DNA of 64,000 nt, from NCBI RefSeq assembly GCF_000730385.1, contig NZ_CP008849.1:620001-684000 (forward strand), read 5' to 3'. This DNA is from Alteromonas australica. Lineage in GTDB: Bacteria; Pseudomonadota; Gammaproteobacteria; Enterobacterales; Alteromonadaceae. A model generated the notes under the pieces. It did no database searches, had not been told where the DNA came from, and saw nothing but the letters and a program-made list of their open reading frames with translations. Shown here piece by piece: positions 1-7,005 of the stretch (the first letter of the stretch is position 1; each line of letters starts with the position of its first letter). The translations under genes were made by a program, and so were the position numbers.

Positions 1-1027
1 CTTCTGTAGAGACCCCTAATATTTGCGCAGCTTCCTCAAAGCCAGGGGGCATGCCCTGTCCAGGGCCTCTTCGTGCATTCCCCTGAGACCCAATGCCGGT
101 GGATGATGTGGTTGAAAAGTTATTTTCAGCAACCACACCAGAAAGACAGGTAGGTAGATTAGGAAATTCAGTGGATGCGTGGTAATGATAGGTTTTACCT
201 AACCGTGTTTCACCCATGTGCCCGTGACATTTATCTAAGCCTTCAGGTTTCGAGCCATCTGCTTCAAGGCTACCAAACATGGGGAAGCCATCAAATGCAA
301 AGCCAAATGCAGCGGTAGCATCTTGCGCTAGTGCGCAGTTAACCGCGACACCTTCTGTTTTTTCTACAGTTGCTATGTCTGTCGAAGTAGCATGCCAGTG
401 ATACCAACCACCAGGGTCGATATGCCCCCCACATACATCTAGTGCAGGTAAGTGGCCGGTATCGAGTACCGAGGGGGCATCTGCGAATATAGGTACACCG
501 TCTAATGCCACCCCAACTTTTGCGACCGTGCCTAGAGAGAGGGCTTTTTCGGCCATTCTAGGCTCAATGGGTAATAGCATCGTAATGGTAACGTCTTTAT
601 CTGGCGTTGCCATTAGACAGGTATGATCGGCCTCCGGGGGTTGGCCTGAGCCTGGATCCGAAATAACAATGCGCCCATCTTTGTCATAAAAACGGTAGCC
701 CTGGTCAGCCAACATCTCAAAAAAATCGCGGTCAAGACGATAAAGACCCGCCTTTTCGCCATCCCAATCCCATATGCCTCCTTTTTCATCAATATTAGAA
801 GGGCAAAAGGGGCCAATCTCAAGACCTTCGGGCTGGTAGGCAACGGTGAATTTGTAACACTGCGCTGAACTTCCATCTTCCAAGTTACACTCAACAACAG
901 CCGGCTTTTCAACAAACGCAGACGGTGTAAATTTTGTTGGATCTACATGGGCGCTAACGAGCATTGGTATCGTTGCCATACTTAAAATAGGCAACAGGAT
1001 TAACCGGCCGACTGGTCGCTGGGACAT
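1..1027 (-). CDS. YHYH-domain exported protein (3' end outside window)
   Basis: An open frame of about 342 codons runs leftward from an ATG at 1027 and is cut by the window edge. The first 26 or so residues form a signal peptide (MSQRPVGRLILLPILSMATI, ending near LVSA), so the protein is exported. The YHYH signature appears as GKTYHYHAS near residue 276, preceded by a related GGWYHWHAT segment and several paired cysteines. YHYH proteins are a little-studied family of secreted proteins, possibly metal binding; no reaction is established. No attC site is visible beside it, so it probably flanks the integron. Family call is confident, function is not known. Confidence 0.8.
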   Translation of the reverse strand, partial: MSQRPVGRLILLPILSMATIPMLVSAHVDPTKFTPSAFVEKPAVVECNLEDGSSAQCYKFTVAYQPEGLEIGPFCPSNIDEKGGIWDWDGEKAGLYRLDRDFFEMLADQGYRFYDKDGRIVISDPGSGQPPEADHTCLMATPDKDVTITMLLPIEPRMAEKALSLGTVAKVGVALDGVPIFADAPSVLDTGHLPALDVCGGHIDPGGWYHWHATSTDIATVEKTEGVAVNCALAQDATAAFGFAFDGFPMFGSLEADGSKPEGLDKCHGHMGETRLGKTYHYHASTEFPNLPTCLSGVVAENNFSTTSSTGIGSQGNARRGPGQGMPPGFEEAAQILGVSTE

Positions 1028-1142
1028 ACTTAAACCCTTGGAGTTAAAAAACGTTTAAAGATTGACGATGTAATGGATAAGCATAAAGGTATTACTATAA
1101 ACATTGTGATGAACAGGGTAAAAGGATTATCTGCGAACTACC

Positions 1143-1802
1143 TTATGGTGCGTTACGTTGCGAGGGATTACGCTTAAAATCTTTTACTAGCTGGTGAGGG
1201 TTCACCTGGTCTCGATGTTCTTTTGCAGCCTGCGCCCACCAAATCATTTGGTTGATGGTTCTACCAAAGTAATCAAACCACGCCTCTTGCTTTTCACCTG
1301 CTTTTACTGAACCATCCGCCTCGAAAATATCTTGCGCCTTCGGCACATGTATCATGGCAGACACAGGCAGGCAGCCAAGTTCCGAAAGAAAAGTTCGCAT
1401 TCCAACTGCAGCTCGCATCCCGCCCCATTGCCCTGCTGAGTAGGTCACAATGGCACTGGGTTTGTAGGAATACAAAGAGCTGCCAAAATGGTTGAGTAAA
1501 TTGGCTAAGGCTGGGCTCATGGAATGGTTGTATTCTGGGCTTATCATGACAAATCCATCAGCGGCTTCTATTTTTTCAGCTAATTGATTAAGTGCCGAAG
1601 GCGCTTTCCCTTCAGGGTAAGCAAAGTGAGGTTTGAAAACAGGGCTGGGCGAAAAATCCATAGCATCTACCAACTCAACGTCATGCTCGCCGTAACGGCG
1701 TTGTAAACAGGTTACCAGTGCATCTGACACTCTAGCCCCTAATCTGGCCGGGCTAGGCGGCGTACTATCTCGCACCGTGCCCAAAAAAACTAGAAATTTC
1801 AT
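1143..1802 (-). CDS. NAD(P)H-dependent FMN reductase family protein
   Basis: This 219-residue flavodoxin-fold protein should bind FMN and reduce it, or quinones or similar acceptors, with NAD(P)H in the cytosol. The phosphate-binding loop is seen near the N-terminus (FLGTVRDSTPPSPARLG) and the family signature SPEYNHSMSPALANLLNHF lies near residue 100. The start at 1802 is chosen because GGAG sits 9 bases upstream; the open frame continues 12 codons further up without a good ribosome site. It is separated from the YHYH gene by 115 bp. No attC is seen on either side, so it may be flanking chromosome rather than a cassette. Confidence 0.85.
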   Translation of the reverse strand: MKFLVFLGTVRDSTPPSPARLGARVSDALVTCLQRRYGEHDVELVDAMDFSPSPVFKPHFAYPEGKAPSALNQLAEKIEAADGFVMISPEYNHSMSPALANLLNHFGSSLYSYKPSAIVTYSAGQWGGMRAAVGMRTFLSELGCLPVSAMIHVPKAQDIFEADGSVKAGEKQEAWFDYFGRTINQMIWWAQAAKEHRDQVNPHQLVKDFKRNPSQRNAP

Positions 1803-1944
1803 TGTAAACTCCGTGAAAGGGTAAGGTGTCATACCCATTGTTCATTTTCGTTTAGTTTTTCACTTATCATGTGTCGCCGCTACGTCTTGCGCCGCATATC
1901 TTTGCTTGTTCGCGATGCCCCAGGAGAAAATGTTTACGATAGCG

Positions 1945-2475
1945 TTATAGTGGGCGTGTTGCACCCAAAGACGGTTTAATCTTCGCAAATATATGATTGT
2001 TATAAAAGCGCCCGTTTTTATAAATGGCATTTTCCAATACCGCTTCCTGATTGAAGTCAGACTTTAACAAAAGCTGCATTGAGGCTTCGTTATCTGAAAA
2101 TACCGAGGCGAATACACGGACAATGTCAGTATTAGAAAAGACGAAATTTGTAATTCTCTGAATGGCACAAGAAGCAATGCCTTGTCGCCAATATTCTCTT
2201 GCAAGCCAGTATCCTATTTCGCCCGACCTGTTGTATTCGAATTCACCTCTATTAACGCCAATACAGCCAACCAAACAATTATCTACCGTAATTGCTTTAA
2301 TAAGCTCACCTTTACTCCCTTCATTTACCCACCATACAGCATCGTCAGTGGTATACGGAGAAGGGATTTTTGTGGATAAAAAGCGTGTCACAGAATCATC
2401 GTTGAGAATGCGCTTCATACTTTCTACGTCACTATCTAAGAAATCTCGCAGCAAAACCGCGTTATGCTTTCCCAT
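1945..2475 (-). CDS. GNAT family N-acetyltransferase (RimJ/RimL-like), likely cassette gene
   Basis: The 176-residue product looks like the RimJ/RimL branch of GNAT acetyltransferases, which move an acetyl group from acetyl-CoA to an amine on a protein, peptide or antibiotic. The motif EIGYWLAREYWRQGIA (about residues 86-101) fits the region before the acetyl-CoA pyrophosphate loop, and SDNEASMQLLLKSDF fits the C-terminal motif of the fold. The last residues (PSLGATRPL) read into a CTATAAC sequence resembling an attC arm, as in clear cassettes to the right, but no second arm can be recognised. The acceptor substrate cannot be inferred. Confidence 0.8.
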   Translation of the reverse strand: MGKHNAVLLRDFLDSDVESMKRILNDDSVTRFLSTKIPSPYTTDDAVWWVNEGSKGELIKAITVDNCLVGCIGVNRGEFEYNRSGEIGYWLAREYWRQGIASCAIQRITNFVFSNTDIVRVFASVFSDNEASMQLLLKSDFNQEAVLENAIYKNGRFYNNHIFAKIKPSLGATRPL

Positions 2476-2517
2476 ACATCAAAGCTCTCTTATCATTGTC
2501 TTTTTGATTTAGGAAAA

Positions 2518-2754
2518 CTATTTATTGCTGCATGAACAACCGACGCTACCATCGTCGCTTTTCCACTGAGAATAGTGGCGATAGTCGCTTGGATTATTTC
2601 GATTGTGAATGCTGCAACTGGTTTTAATTTGATTACACGACGCGGCATTTCGTCCGATATCACTTTGAGTGACATTTTCCAAAAGATGATGGGTTACATC
2701 GTTAACAGAACAACTAGCAAGTAAAAGTGTTGTCGAAATGATAAATATTTTCAT
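2518..2754 (-). CDS. Small cysteine-rich lipoprotein, hypothetical
   Basis: The 78-residue product has a lipoprotein signal peptide with lipobox LLASC, so it should be attached by Cys15 to a membrane. The mature part is polar and has six further cysteines, including a C-terminal GCSC. An AAGGA ribosome site lies 8 bases upstream of the ATG. The gene lies 42 bp after the next gene's start, with no attC between them. No family is recognised and no function is proposed. A putative cassette gene at the decayed end of the array. Confidence 0.6.
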   Translation of the reverse strand: MKIFIISTTLLLASCSVNDVTHHLLENVTQSDIGRNAASCNQIKTSCSIHNRNNPSDYRHYSQWKSDDGSVGCSCSNK

Positions 2755-2792
2755 ACATGTCCTTTGTATATAGAGGCGTATTGAAAAGACGC

Positions 2793-3305
2793 CTATTCAT
2801 ATGTCACTGCCAGAAACAGCTTTGGCTTTTGTTTGTTGGCAGACGGTGTAATACTAGCTGATACACTAACTAACTTCCATTGCCCGCTGCGTTTAGACCA
2901 GACCTGTGTACCCCCACCTGAAAAAGTATAGGTAGCGCCACTTTTTAGCAATACAGATTGCGAAAACTCGTTGACCAAAATCGCAGTGAAATCATCAATG
3001 ATCGACACCTTAACGTTTGGGAATTCCAGAGAGTTAAGCTTTTGTATTGCGCTAAAGCCAGTGTTTATCACTGGAACCAGCTCATCCATAGAGTTCCAGT
3101 TTGTTCCGTCACTATTCAAACCGACAAACTTGTCTGCATCAAAATGTTGAAAATAAGCTTCTGTATCCAGCCTCTTTGATGCTTCTACGAGACTTTGAAA
3201 CGAGTTCAATACTTCTTCCTCTAAATCACTGTGGTTTGGGTTGGCCTGTGCCAAACAACACAGTGATAAAGCAAAAATAACCATAACAACTTTACTTTTA
3301 AACAA
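2793..3305 (-). CDS. Exported NTF2-like (SnoaL/DUF4440 type) protein
   Basis: The 170-residue product has a cleavable signal peptide (MFKSKVVMVIFALSLCC, cleavage near AQA) followed by an NTF2-like cone-fold domain: the VLNSFQSLVEASKRLDTEAY helix and the GGTQVWSKRSGQWKLVSV strand are typical of DUF4440-type proteins. Such proteins may bind small molecules or be non-enzymatic; the role is unknown. The start is TTG at 3305, preferred over the ATG seven codons later because AAGGA lies upstream and the signal peptide needs the lysines. A short inverted repeat (AGGCGT/ACGCCT, 2774..2794) overlaps the stop codon. Confidence 0.7.
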   Translation of the reverse strand: MFKSKVVMVIFALSLCCLAQANPNHSDLEEEVLNSFQSLVEASKRLDTEAYFQHFDADKFVGLNSDGTNWNSMDELVPVINTGFSAIQKLNSLEFPNVKVSIIDDFTAILVNEFSQSVLLKSGATYTFSGGGTQVWSKRSGQWKLVSVSASITPSANKQKPKLFLAVTYE

Positions 3306-3332
3306 TCATTAATTCCTTTTTTCTTTGATATT

Positions 3333-3515
3333 TCACAGCCCACCAAAGGGCGTAGCTACAGAGGGGCGTAATGCTAAGTCGTTTTGAATGGCATTGGGTG
3401 ACTGTGTTGCAGTCCATAATGAAAGGTATTTCTTAGCAAACTCAGATAAATCGGTCTCTGCGAGAGAGACAAAAGACCAGAGTAAAGTAAAAGAAGCAAG
3501 CATCCATCTTTTCAT
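3333..3515 (-). pseudogene. Stub of an exported NTF2-like protein
   Basis: A good ribosome site (AGAGGTGAT) precedes the ATG at 3515. The 60-codon frame encodes a signal peptide (MKRWMLASFTLLWSFVSLAE) and then about 25 residues (DLSEFAKKYLSLWTATQSPN) that look like the first helix of an NTF2-like protein. The frame then ends in ALRPSVATPFGGL, which does not look like continuation of the fold. Full-length relatives are normally around 150 residues, so this is read as a 5' fragment left after a deletion. It is a different lineage from the intact NTF2-like gene just to its left. Confidence 0.5.
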
Positions 3516-3539
3516 AATCACCTCTGTTGTTAAAATTAG

Positions 3540-3595
3540 GTTTAACGCAGCGTTCTTCGTTACCCCGTAACGGGCGACTTCATTTTTTGTTAGGT
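3540..3595 (-). repeat. attC site, short type (56 bp)
   Basis: On the - strand the site starts with ACCTAAC (matching RYYYAAC) and ends with GTTAAAC (matching GTTRRRY). The stop codon of the acetyltransferase gene to its right (TAA) lies inside the first arm. This is the leftmost site with both arms intact. Confidence 0.75.
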
Positions 3596-4084
3596 ATGAA
3601 GTTTCAATTGCCAATACCCAACATCTAACCATTCATCAAATTTAAAGCCTACTTTGGAAAAATGAGCAACTTTTTCCATACCCATTTTTTCGTGTAGACC
3701 AACACTCGCTGGATTAGGTAAGGCTATGCCCCCAATTACATTGTTGATCCCTTTCAGTTTAAGTTTGTTAAACAGTGCTTTATACAAAATGGAACCTACA
3801 CCTTTTCCTTCTGTTCCATTTGCAAGGTAGATAGTTGACTCTACGGAAAACCGATAAGCACTTCTTTCTTTCCATTTAGTGGCATAAGCGTATCCAACCA
3901 CTGCTTCATCGACTACAGCGACAAGCCATGGCAAATCTGAGTCTACGACTTTTTTAAGCCTTATCGACATCTCTTTTTCTGAAACCTTGCGCTCTTCAAA
4001 AGTTGTGCGTGTATTTACAACATAAAAATTGTAGATGTCGGCAATTTCTGATGCATCTTCTAATGCGGCATCTCTAATAATCAT
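3590..4084 (-). CDS. GNAT acetyltransferase, phosphinothricin-acetyltransferase-like
   Basis: The 164-residue protein resembles the PAT/Bar branch of GNAT enzymes: the N-terminus MIIRDAALEDASEIADIYNF followed by TRTTFEE and the acetyl-CoA loop region EGKGVGSILYKALF match that group, and PNPASVGLHEKMGM matches the C-terminal motif. It would acetylate a small amine using acetyl-CoA. The start at 4084 has AAGGAA upstream; the frame is open 18 codons further but with no ribosome site. The stop codon lies in the arm of the attC at 3540..3595, which is typical of a cassette gene. Its exact substrate is unknown. Confidence 0.85.
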   Translation of the reverse strand: MIIRDAALEDASEIADIYNFYVVNTRTTFEERKVSEKEMSIRLKKVVDSDLPWLVAVVDEAVVGYAYATKWKERSAYRFSVESTIYLANGTEGKGVGSILYKALFNKLKLKGINNVIGGIALPNPASVGLHEKMGMEKVAHFSKVGFKFDEWLDVGYWQLKLHT

Positions 4085-4162
4085 CAACAATTCCTTGTGG
4101 TTGTAACTGCGCTTAGTATCTGACTTTAAGCTAAGCAAACCTATAACCCTATTTCCCCGCGT

Positions 4163-4681
4163 TTAAAACTCTTGGCGCGAAAACGCCTTTAACTCGTAGT
4201 GGTCCGCGTGAGCGTTTTGTAAGGTATATTCACCTACTACCTTGATTTGTGATATATCGGTAACCCTAATGTGCGTTTGGTAATAATATTTGCCAGTAGG
4301 CTTTCCCTGAGAAATGAAGTTGATTCTTATCCTTTTAGCCTCACCGGCTACAGCAATTGTTTTCCCAACAAAATATTCCTGTGGAGGAACACTATATCTT
4401 TGAATGAATAAAGGCGTAACACGAGGATGAATTGCTATGGTGACTGCACGTTGGTCACGGTAGTCTAATTCAGAGTTGAGATAAATAAATGGGCCTTGGT
4501 TACCTGCCGCTTTGATTTCTAAAATAAAATCTCCCTGCACACCACTAGGCGCTGATTCTGCGGCACTTCTGATAATTTCCATAGTGTCAGAGTGAACGAT
4601 ATCTGTTTTTAACGAAGAAACAGGCTGTTTTGCAGCACAGCCGGCTAAGACTAAAACGATACTTAATAAAACGATTTTCAT
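4163..4681 (-). CDS. Lipoprotein of unknown function
   Basis: The 172-residue product has a lipoprotein signal peptide with lipobox VLAGC (Cys15). The mature part is rich in beta strands, with FIYLNSELDYRDQRAV and KPTGKYYYQTHIRVTDISQI suggesting a compact OB-like or beta-barrel domain. This is a shape impression only; no named family is recognised. The gene starts 20 bp to the left of a clear attC (4701..4801), so it begins a cassette; its own attC at about 4095..4162 would be degenerate, with only a GCTTAG/CTAAGC stem visible. Confidence 0.65.
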   Translation of the reverse strand: MKIVLLSIVLVLAGCAAKQPVSSLKTDIVHSDTMEIIRSAAESAPSGVQGDFILEIKAAGNQGPFIYLNSELDYRDQRAVTIAIHPRVTPLFIQRYSVPPQEYFVGKTIAVAGEAKRIRINFISQGKPTGKYYYQTHIRVTDISQIKVVGEYTLQNAHADHYELKAFSRQEF

Positions 4682-4700
4682 TTTGAATTTCCTTATAAAT

Positions 4701-4801
4701 GCCTAAATTTTCAATAACGGGCGCATAAATATTCTCGTTATAATTAGCCACGAATGAGCGCAAGCCAAGCATTTTGCGTCCGTTTGAATGACTTGCTAGG
4801 C
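4701..4801 (-). repeat. attC site, long type (101 bp), slightly degenerate
   Basis: On the - strand the outer arms are GCCTAGC and TTTAGGC, each one base from the expected RYYYAAC/GTTRRRY forms, with the inner GCGCCCGTTATTGAAA block shared with the site at 7321. The mismatches may weaken IntI cutting. Confidence 0.65.
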
Positions 4802-4974
4802 AATTTTGCTAACTTGACGTTCATCTTCAACCAAAGTTAGCTTTAATTTAAGAGGTGGCTCCTTGCTCTACTCTAGAATCGACTGGGTTAAAAGTTCTAT
4901 ATCCACCACTATATGCTCCCTTTGTTGTTCTGTATTAATTATGCGTGCAATTCTTCAAAGTAATGGATATCCAT
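4796..4974 (-). pseudogene. Decayed small ORF between DUF2164 gene and its attC
   Basis: Directly after the DUF2164 gene an ATG at 4974 opens MDIHYFEELHA then stops. Shifting by one base gives IINTEQQREHIVVDIELL and, past one in-frame TAG, SKEPPLKLKLTLVEDERQ, ending inside the attC arm. Read together it could be a 55 to 60 residue gene broken by one frameshift and one stop. The evidence is only the protein-like composition and the position where a cassette gene should end. Confidence 0.3.
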
Positions 4975-4990
4975 AGCTTCTTCAATATGC

Positions 4991-5236
4991 CTAACGAACT
5001 TCCTTTTCGATAGCATAGAGGTCATCATCAATGGTTTGAACACGTTCTTCGAAAATCAATCTCGCATCATGCAACCCGCGATTGTAATAATACGCCCCTA
5101 ACTCTTTAGAAACGAAATCTAAAAGAAACTCTGCATCAAATTGCCCCAATTCTTGAGCCAACGATTTTTCAAAATAAGATTGAAGTTTAACTACCATTGC
5201 TTCTTTTTCTTGATTCGTGAATTTAATATCAGACAT
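4991..5236 (-). CDS. DUF2164 family protein
   Basis: The 81-residue product matches DUF2164 through the phrases FTNQEKEAMVVKLQSYFEK, ELGQFDAEFLLDFVSKELG and YYYNRGLHDAR, the last two being the hallmark of the family. It is mainly helical, cytosolic, and of unknown function; length is normal for the family. It is the first gene of the cassette that ends at the attC 4701..4801 and starts 30 bp after the attC 5266..5365. Confidence 0.85.
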   Translation of the reverse strand: MSDIKFTNQEKEAMVVKLQSYFEKSLAQELGQFDAEFLLDFVSKELGAYYYNRGLHDARLIFEERVQTIDDDLYAIEKEVR

Positions 5237-5265
5237 TTACAAATAGGTTCCTAGGCATCTATTGT

Positions 5266-5365
5266 TTCTAACAACGGGCGCAGACAGGTGTGCAATAATG
5301 GCGAAGACGCCCCGCGTGTATGCGTCCGACGAAGAGAGGGAGTGATTTTTTGCACTTTGTTGGGC
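5266..5365 (-). repeat. attC site, long type (100 bp)
   Basis: On the - strand the site runs from GCCCAAC (5359..5365) to GTTAGAA (5266..5272). The centre carries the GGGGCGTCTTCGCC and CGGACGCATACACGC blocks common to the array's long sites, and GCGCCC near the 3' arm. Confidence 0.75.
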
Positions 5366-5374
5366 TTGTGCATA

Positions 5375-5788
5375 TTATTTCCTCGCTCTGCTTGGTTCGA
5401 AACTATCATATCTTGGTAGCTCTGCATCGATATTATCCCAGTTAGCCCTGGATGAATAAAAATTGTGAGATATCGGTCTTTCTTCGATGTCTGTGTCTAG
5501 AATACCAAGACGAATTCTAAGTTTTGTTGGGTTATCCGTGTTTGAGCTAAAAATCGGAGAGGCGCACACAGAGCAGAAATGCCTTAACTTCCCTTCTTTG
5601 AACTTGAAGTGGGTAAGCTTTTTTTCCGGATCTAAGACGCTGAAATCTTCTGTCTTTATGAATCCATTTGTAGCGTATGCCGTGCCACTATTTTTACGAC
5701 ACAGTGAACAGTGACAGTGAATAATGCTATCAATTGAACCCTTGAGTTCAACTTTAATTGCACCACATAAACAAGAGCCCTTGTACAT
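5375..5788 (-). CDS. GFA family zinc-binding protein
   Basis: The 137-residue product belongs to the GFA (glutathione-dependent formaldehyde-activating enzyme-like, CENP-V) family. Zinc-binding cysteines are seen in order: CLCGAI at the N-terminus, HCHCSLCRK near residue 24 and HFCSVCASPIF near residue 71, as in the family. Many GFA proteins have no proven enzymatic role, and the formaldehyde role is disputed. The start at 5788 gives the normal family N-terminus (MYKGSCLCGA); the longer open frame would add 36 residues that are unlike the family and run into the neighbouring attC. Confidence 0.88.
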   Translation of the reverse strand: MYKGSCLCGAIKVELKGSIDSIIHCHCSLCRKNSGTAYATNGFIKTEDFSVLDPEKKLTHFKFKEGKLRHFCSVCASPIFSSNTDNPTKLRIRLGILDTDIEERPISHNFYSSRANWDNIDAELPRYDSFEPSRARK

Positions 5789-5824
5789 CAATAAATCCTT
5801 TATATTATTTCCAAGCAAAGACGT

Positions 5825-5930
5825 GCCTAACTTGTAAACAAGGGGCTCAAACGCGCAAGCTATAATGCGAAGATGCCCCGCGCGTATGCGCCCCAAGAAC
5901 GCAGTAAGTATCTTGGTTGGGTTGTTATAT
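5825..5930 (-). repeat. attC site, long type (106 bp)
   Basis: On the - strand it starts at the ATATAAC that includes the stop codon of the acetyltransferase at 5925 and ends in a perfect GTTAGGC. The centre has GGGGCGCATACGCGCGGGGC, a variant of the block found in the other long sites. Confidence 0.78.
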
Positions 5931-6362
5931 TCCTTTGCGTACCATGTGTATTAGTGGGAAAGGGTTGCCTTGACCGTCTAGCTCAGACCTCCCCACTTTT
6001 TTGAAACCTACTTTTTCATAGAACCCTATAGCATTTGGGTTTTGCTCGTTGACATCAACTTTTGATGCATTCAAATTATCTACTGCATGTTTTACTAAAT
6101 TACGACCAATACCTTCACCAAAATGCTGTGGTTTAATAAAGAGCATTTCAATATTTGAATCTGCAACACCTATAAAGCCGCTTATTTCTTCACCTTGCTT
6201 AGTGCAGCGGAGCGCTACCGCATCAAAATAATGCTGAAGAATAAGAGGCTTTAGTTCAAGAATACTTTCCTCTGGTAAAAAGTCATGAGTTGCACGAACT
6301 GACGCCTCCCAGATTTCGATAAGCTCTTGGTAATTATCCTTTGTGACTTCTAATACGTCCAT
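5925..6362 (-). CDS. GNAT family N-acetyltransferase
   Basis: The 145-residue protein is a compact GNAT enzyme. The acetyl-CoA binding loop is seen as FGEGIGRNLVKHA (about residues 81-93) after the IEMLFIKPQH strand, and QNPNAIGFYEKVGFKKV is the typical C-terminal motif. It should acetylate an unknown small molecule or peptide. AAGGA lies 7 bases before the ATG. The stop codon is inside the attC arm, so this is a single-gene cassette, the third intact GNAT gene of the array. Confidence 0.88.
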   Translation of the reverse strand: MDVLEVTKDNYQELIEIWEASVRATHDFLPEESILELKPLILQHYFDAVALRCTKQGEEISGFIGVADSNIEMLFIKPQHFGEGIGRNLVKHAVDNLNASKVDVNEQNPNAIGFYEKVGFKKVGRSELDGQGNPFPLIHMVRKGI

Positions 6363-6377
6363 TGAGGCTTCCTTGGA

Positions 6378-6450
6378 ATATAACGTCTAAATAACGCCGC
6401 GCTCTGCGGAAAATTTATCTGGCAGCAGGGGCTTGGGCGATTTGTTAGCC
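6378..6450 (-). repeat. attC site, short type (73 bp)
   Basis: On the - strand it starts with GGCTAAC, which includes the stop codon of the ParE remnant, and ends with GTTATAT; the inner segment GCGCGGCGTTATTTAGAC resembles the 3' half of the long sites. Confidence 0.65.
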
Positions 6451-6558
6451 GCGGTCGTGCCAATACTCAGGTTTTCGTTGGTTATGCATAAAAGCTACCA
6501 CACTAATTTCCCTATTTTCGATAACTTTATAAATAATAGAATATGGGAATATGCTTAA
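6445..6558 (-). pseudogene. C-terminal remnant of a ParE/RelE-type toxin
   Basis: The - strand frame ending at the TAA in the attC arm reads FPYSIIYKVIENREISVVAF then MHNQRKPEYWHDRG. That is the standard C-terminal strand pair and tail of ParE/RelE-fold toxins (compare the usual FPYSIIYRV and HxxRxPxYW). The upstream part, about 60 residues, is missing: the frame runs rightward straight into the attC of the next cassette, and no start or antitoxin gene is present. A deletion between two cassettes explains this. The fragment should be inactive. Confidence 0.72.
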
Positions 6559-6559
6559 G

Positions 6560-6657
6560 CAAAGCGCCTCGTTAAGAGGCAAAAAATTGTTAGCTAAAAT
6601 TAGCGACGAAAGAGCAAAAGCCAACGGCTTTTTGTCCTTTTAAACCACTCGTTAGCT
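6560..6657 (-). repeat. attC site, long type, damaged 3' arm
   Basis: On the - strand the first arm AGCTAAC (6651..6657) includes the stop codon of the gene at 6652. A GAAAGAGCAAAAGCC-type stem and TAATTTTAGC follow. The expected GTTRRRY arm is replaced by GCTTTGC after CTTAACGAGGCG, at the point where the ParE remnant begins, so the site was probably altered by the same deletion. Confidence 0.55.
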
Positions 6658-6846
6658 GTCGGTTCTGCTATTGGACTTTAACTTTTTAGCAATTAGGTCA
6701 ACAAGTAGAAAAGCTATTCCTGCAAAAACACCAAATACTATTGCTTCATTTTGTTTTGATATATACCCCGAAAAGACATATAGAAACAAAGCGCCTGCTA
6801 CACCAACAAACGCTCCGATAACAATAGATTTCAATAATGATTCCAT
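6652..6846 (-). CDS. Small two-helix membrane protein, unknown
   Basis: The 64-residue product has two predicted transmembrane helices (about residues 7-26, IVIGAFVGVAGALFLYVF, and 37-54, AIVFGVFAGIAFLLVDLI) separated by a short polar turn, and a basic tail KKLKSNSR. It should sit in the inner membrane. AGGAG is placed 10 bases before the ATG at 6846. The stop codon lies in the attC arm. No family is recognised; holin-like or small stress membrane peptides are possible but unsupported. Confidence 0.6.
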   Translation of the reverse strand: MESLLKSIVIGAFVGVAGALFLYVFSGYISKQNEAIVFGVFAGIAFLLVDLIAKKLKSNSRTDS

Positions 6847-6866
6847 GTATTGATTCTCCTTTAGAC

Positions 6867-6981
6867 TGCTAACACCCAACTTTGGGGCACAAATACATGG
6901 GCTAAAATAGCGAGTGAAGCGAGGGAGCCCACGTGTATGCGTCCAGCGAACGGAGGGAAAGAGTTTATTGAGTTGTTAGGC
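6867..6981 (-). repeat. attC site, long type (115 bp)
   Basis: On the - strand it runs from GCCTAAC (6975..6981) to GTTAGCA (6867..6873). It includes GCTGGACGCATACACGTGGG and CTATTTTAGCCCATG, which pair as the central stem. Confidence 0.78.
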
Positions 6982-7005
6982 CGTGCTGATAAGTTAGTCA
7001 TGCTA

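Noticed and set aside
1838-1944. Possible attC after the leftmost GNAT gene (CTATAAC next to the stop codon)
   Set aside because: Only one arm is recognisable; no GTTRRRY partner and no shared central block are present, so it is not listed as a site.
2162-2512. 116-codon + strand frame opposite the leftmost GNAT gene
   Set aside because: Antisense shadow of a convincing GNAT gene; no ribosome site and no family resemblance.
2774-2794. AGGCGT/ACGCCT hairpin at the end of the NTF2-like gene
   Set aside because: Six base pairs with a nine-base loop and no T-tract; too weak to call a terminator, and it lacks attC arms.
4095-4162. Possible short attC after the lipoprotein gene (GCTTAG/CTAAGC stem, GTTACAA)
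   Set aside because: The first arm does not fit RYYYAAC and the stem is short; could be chance. The cassette boundary is expected here, but the site cannot be supported.
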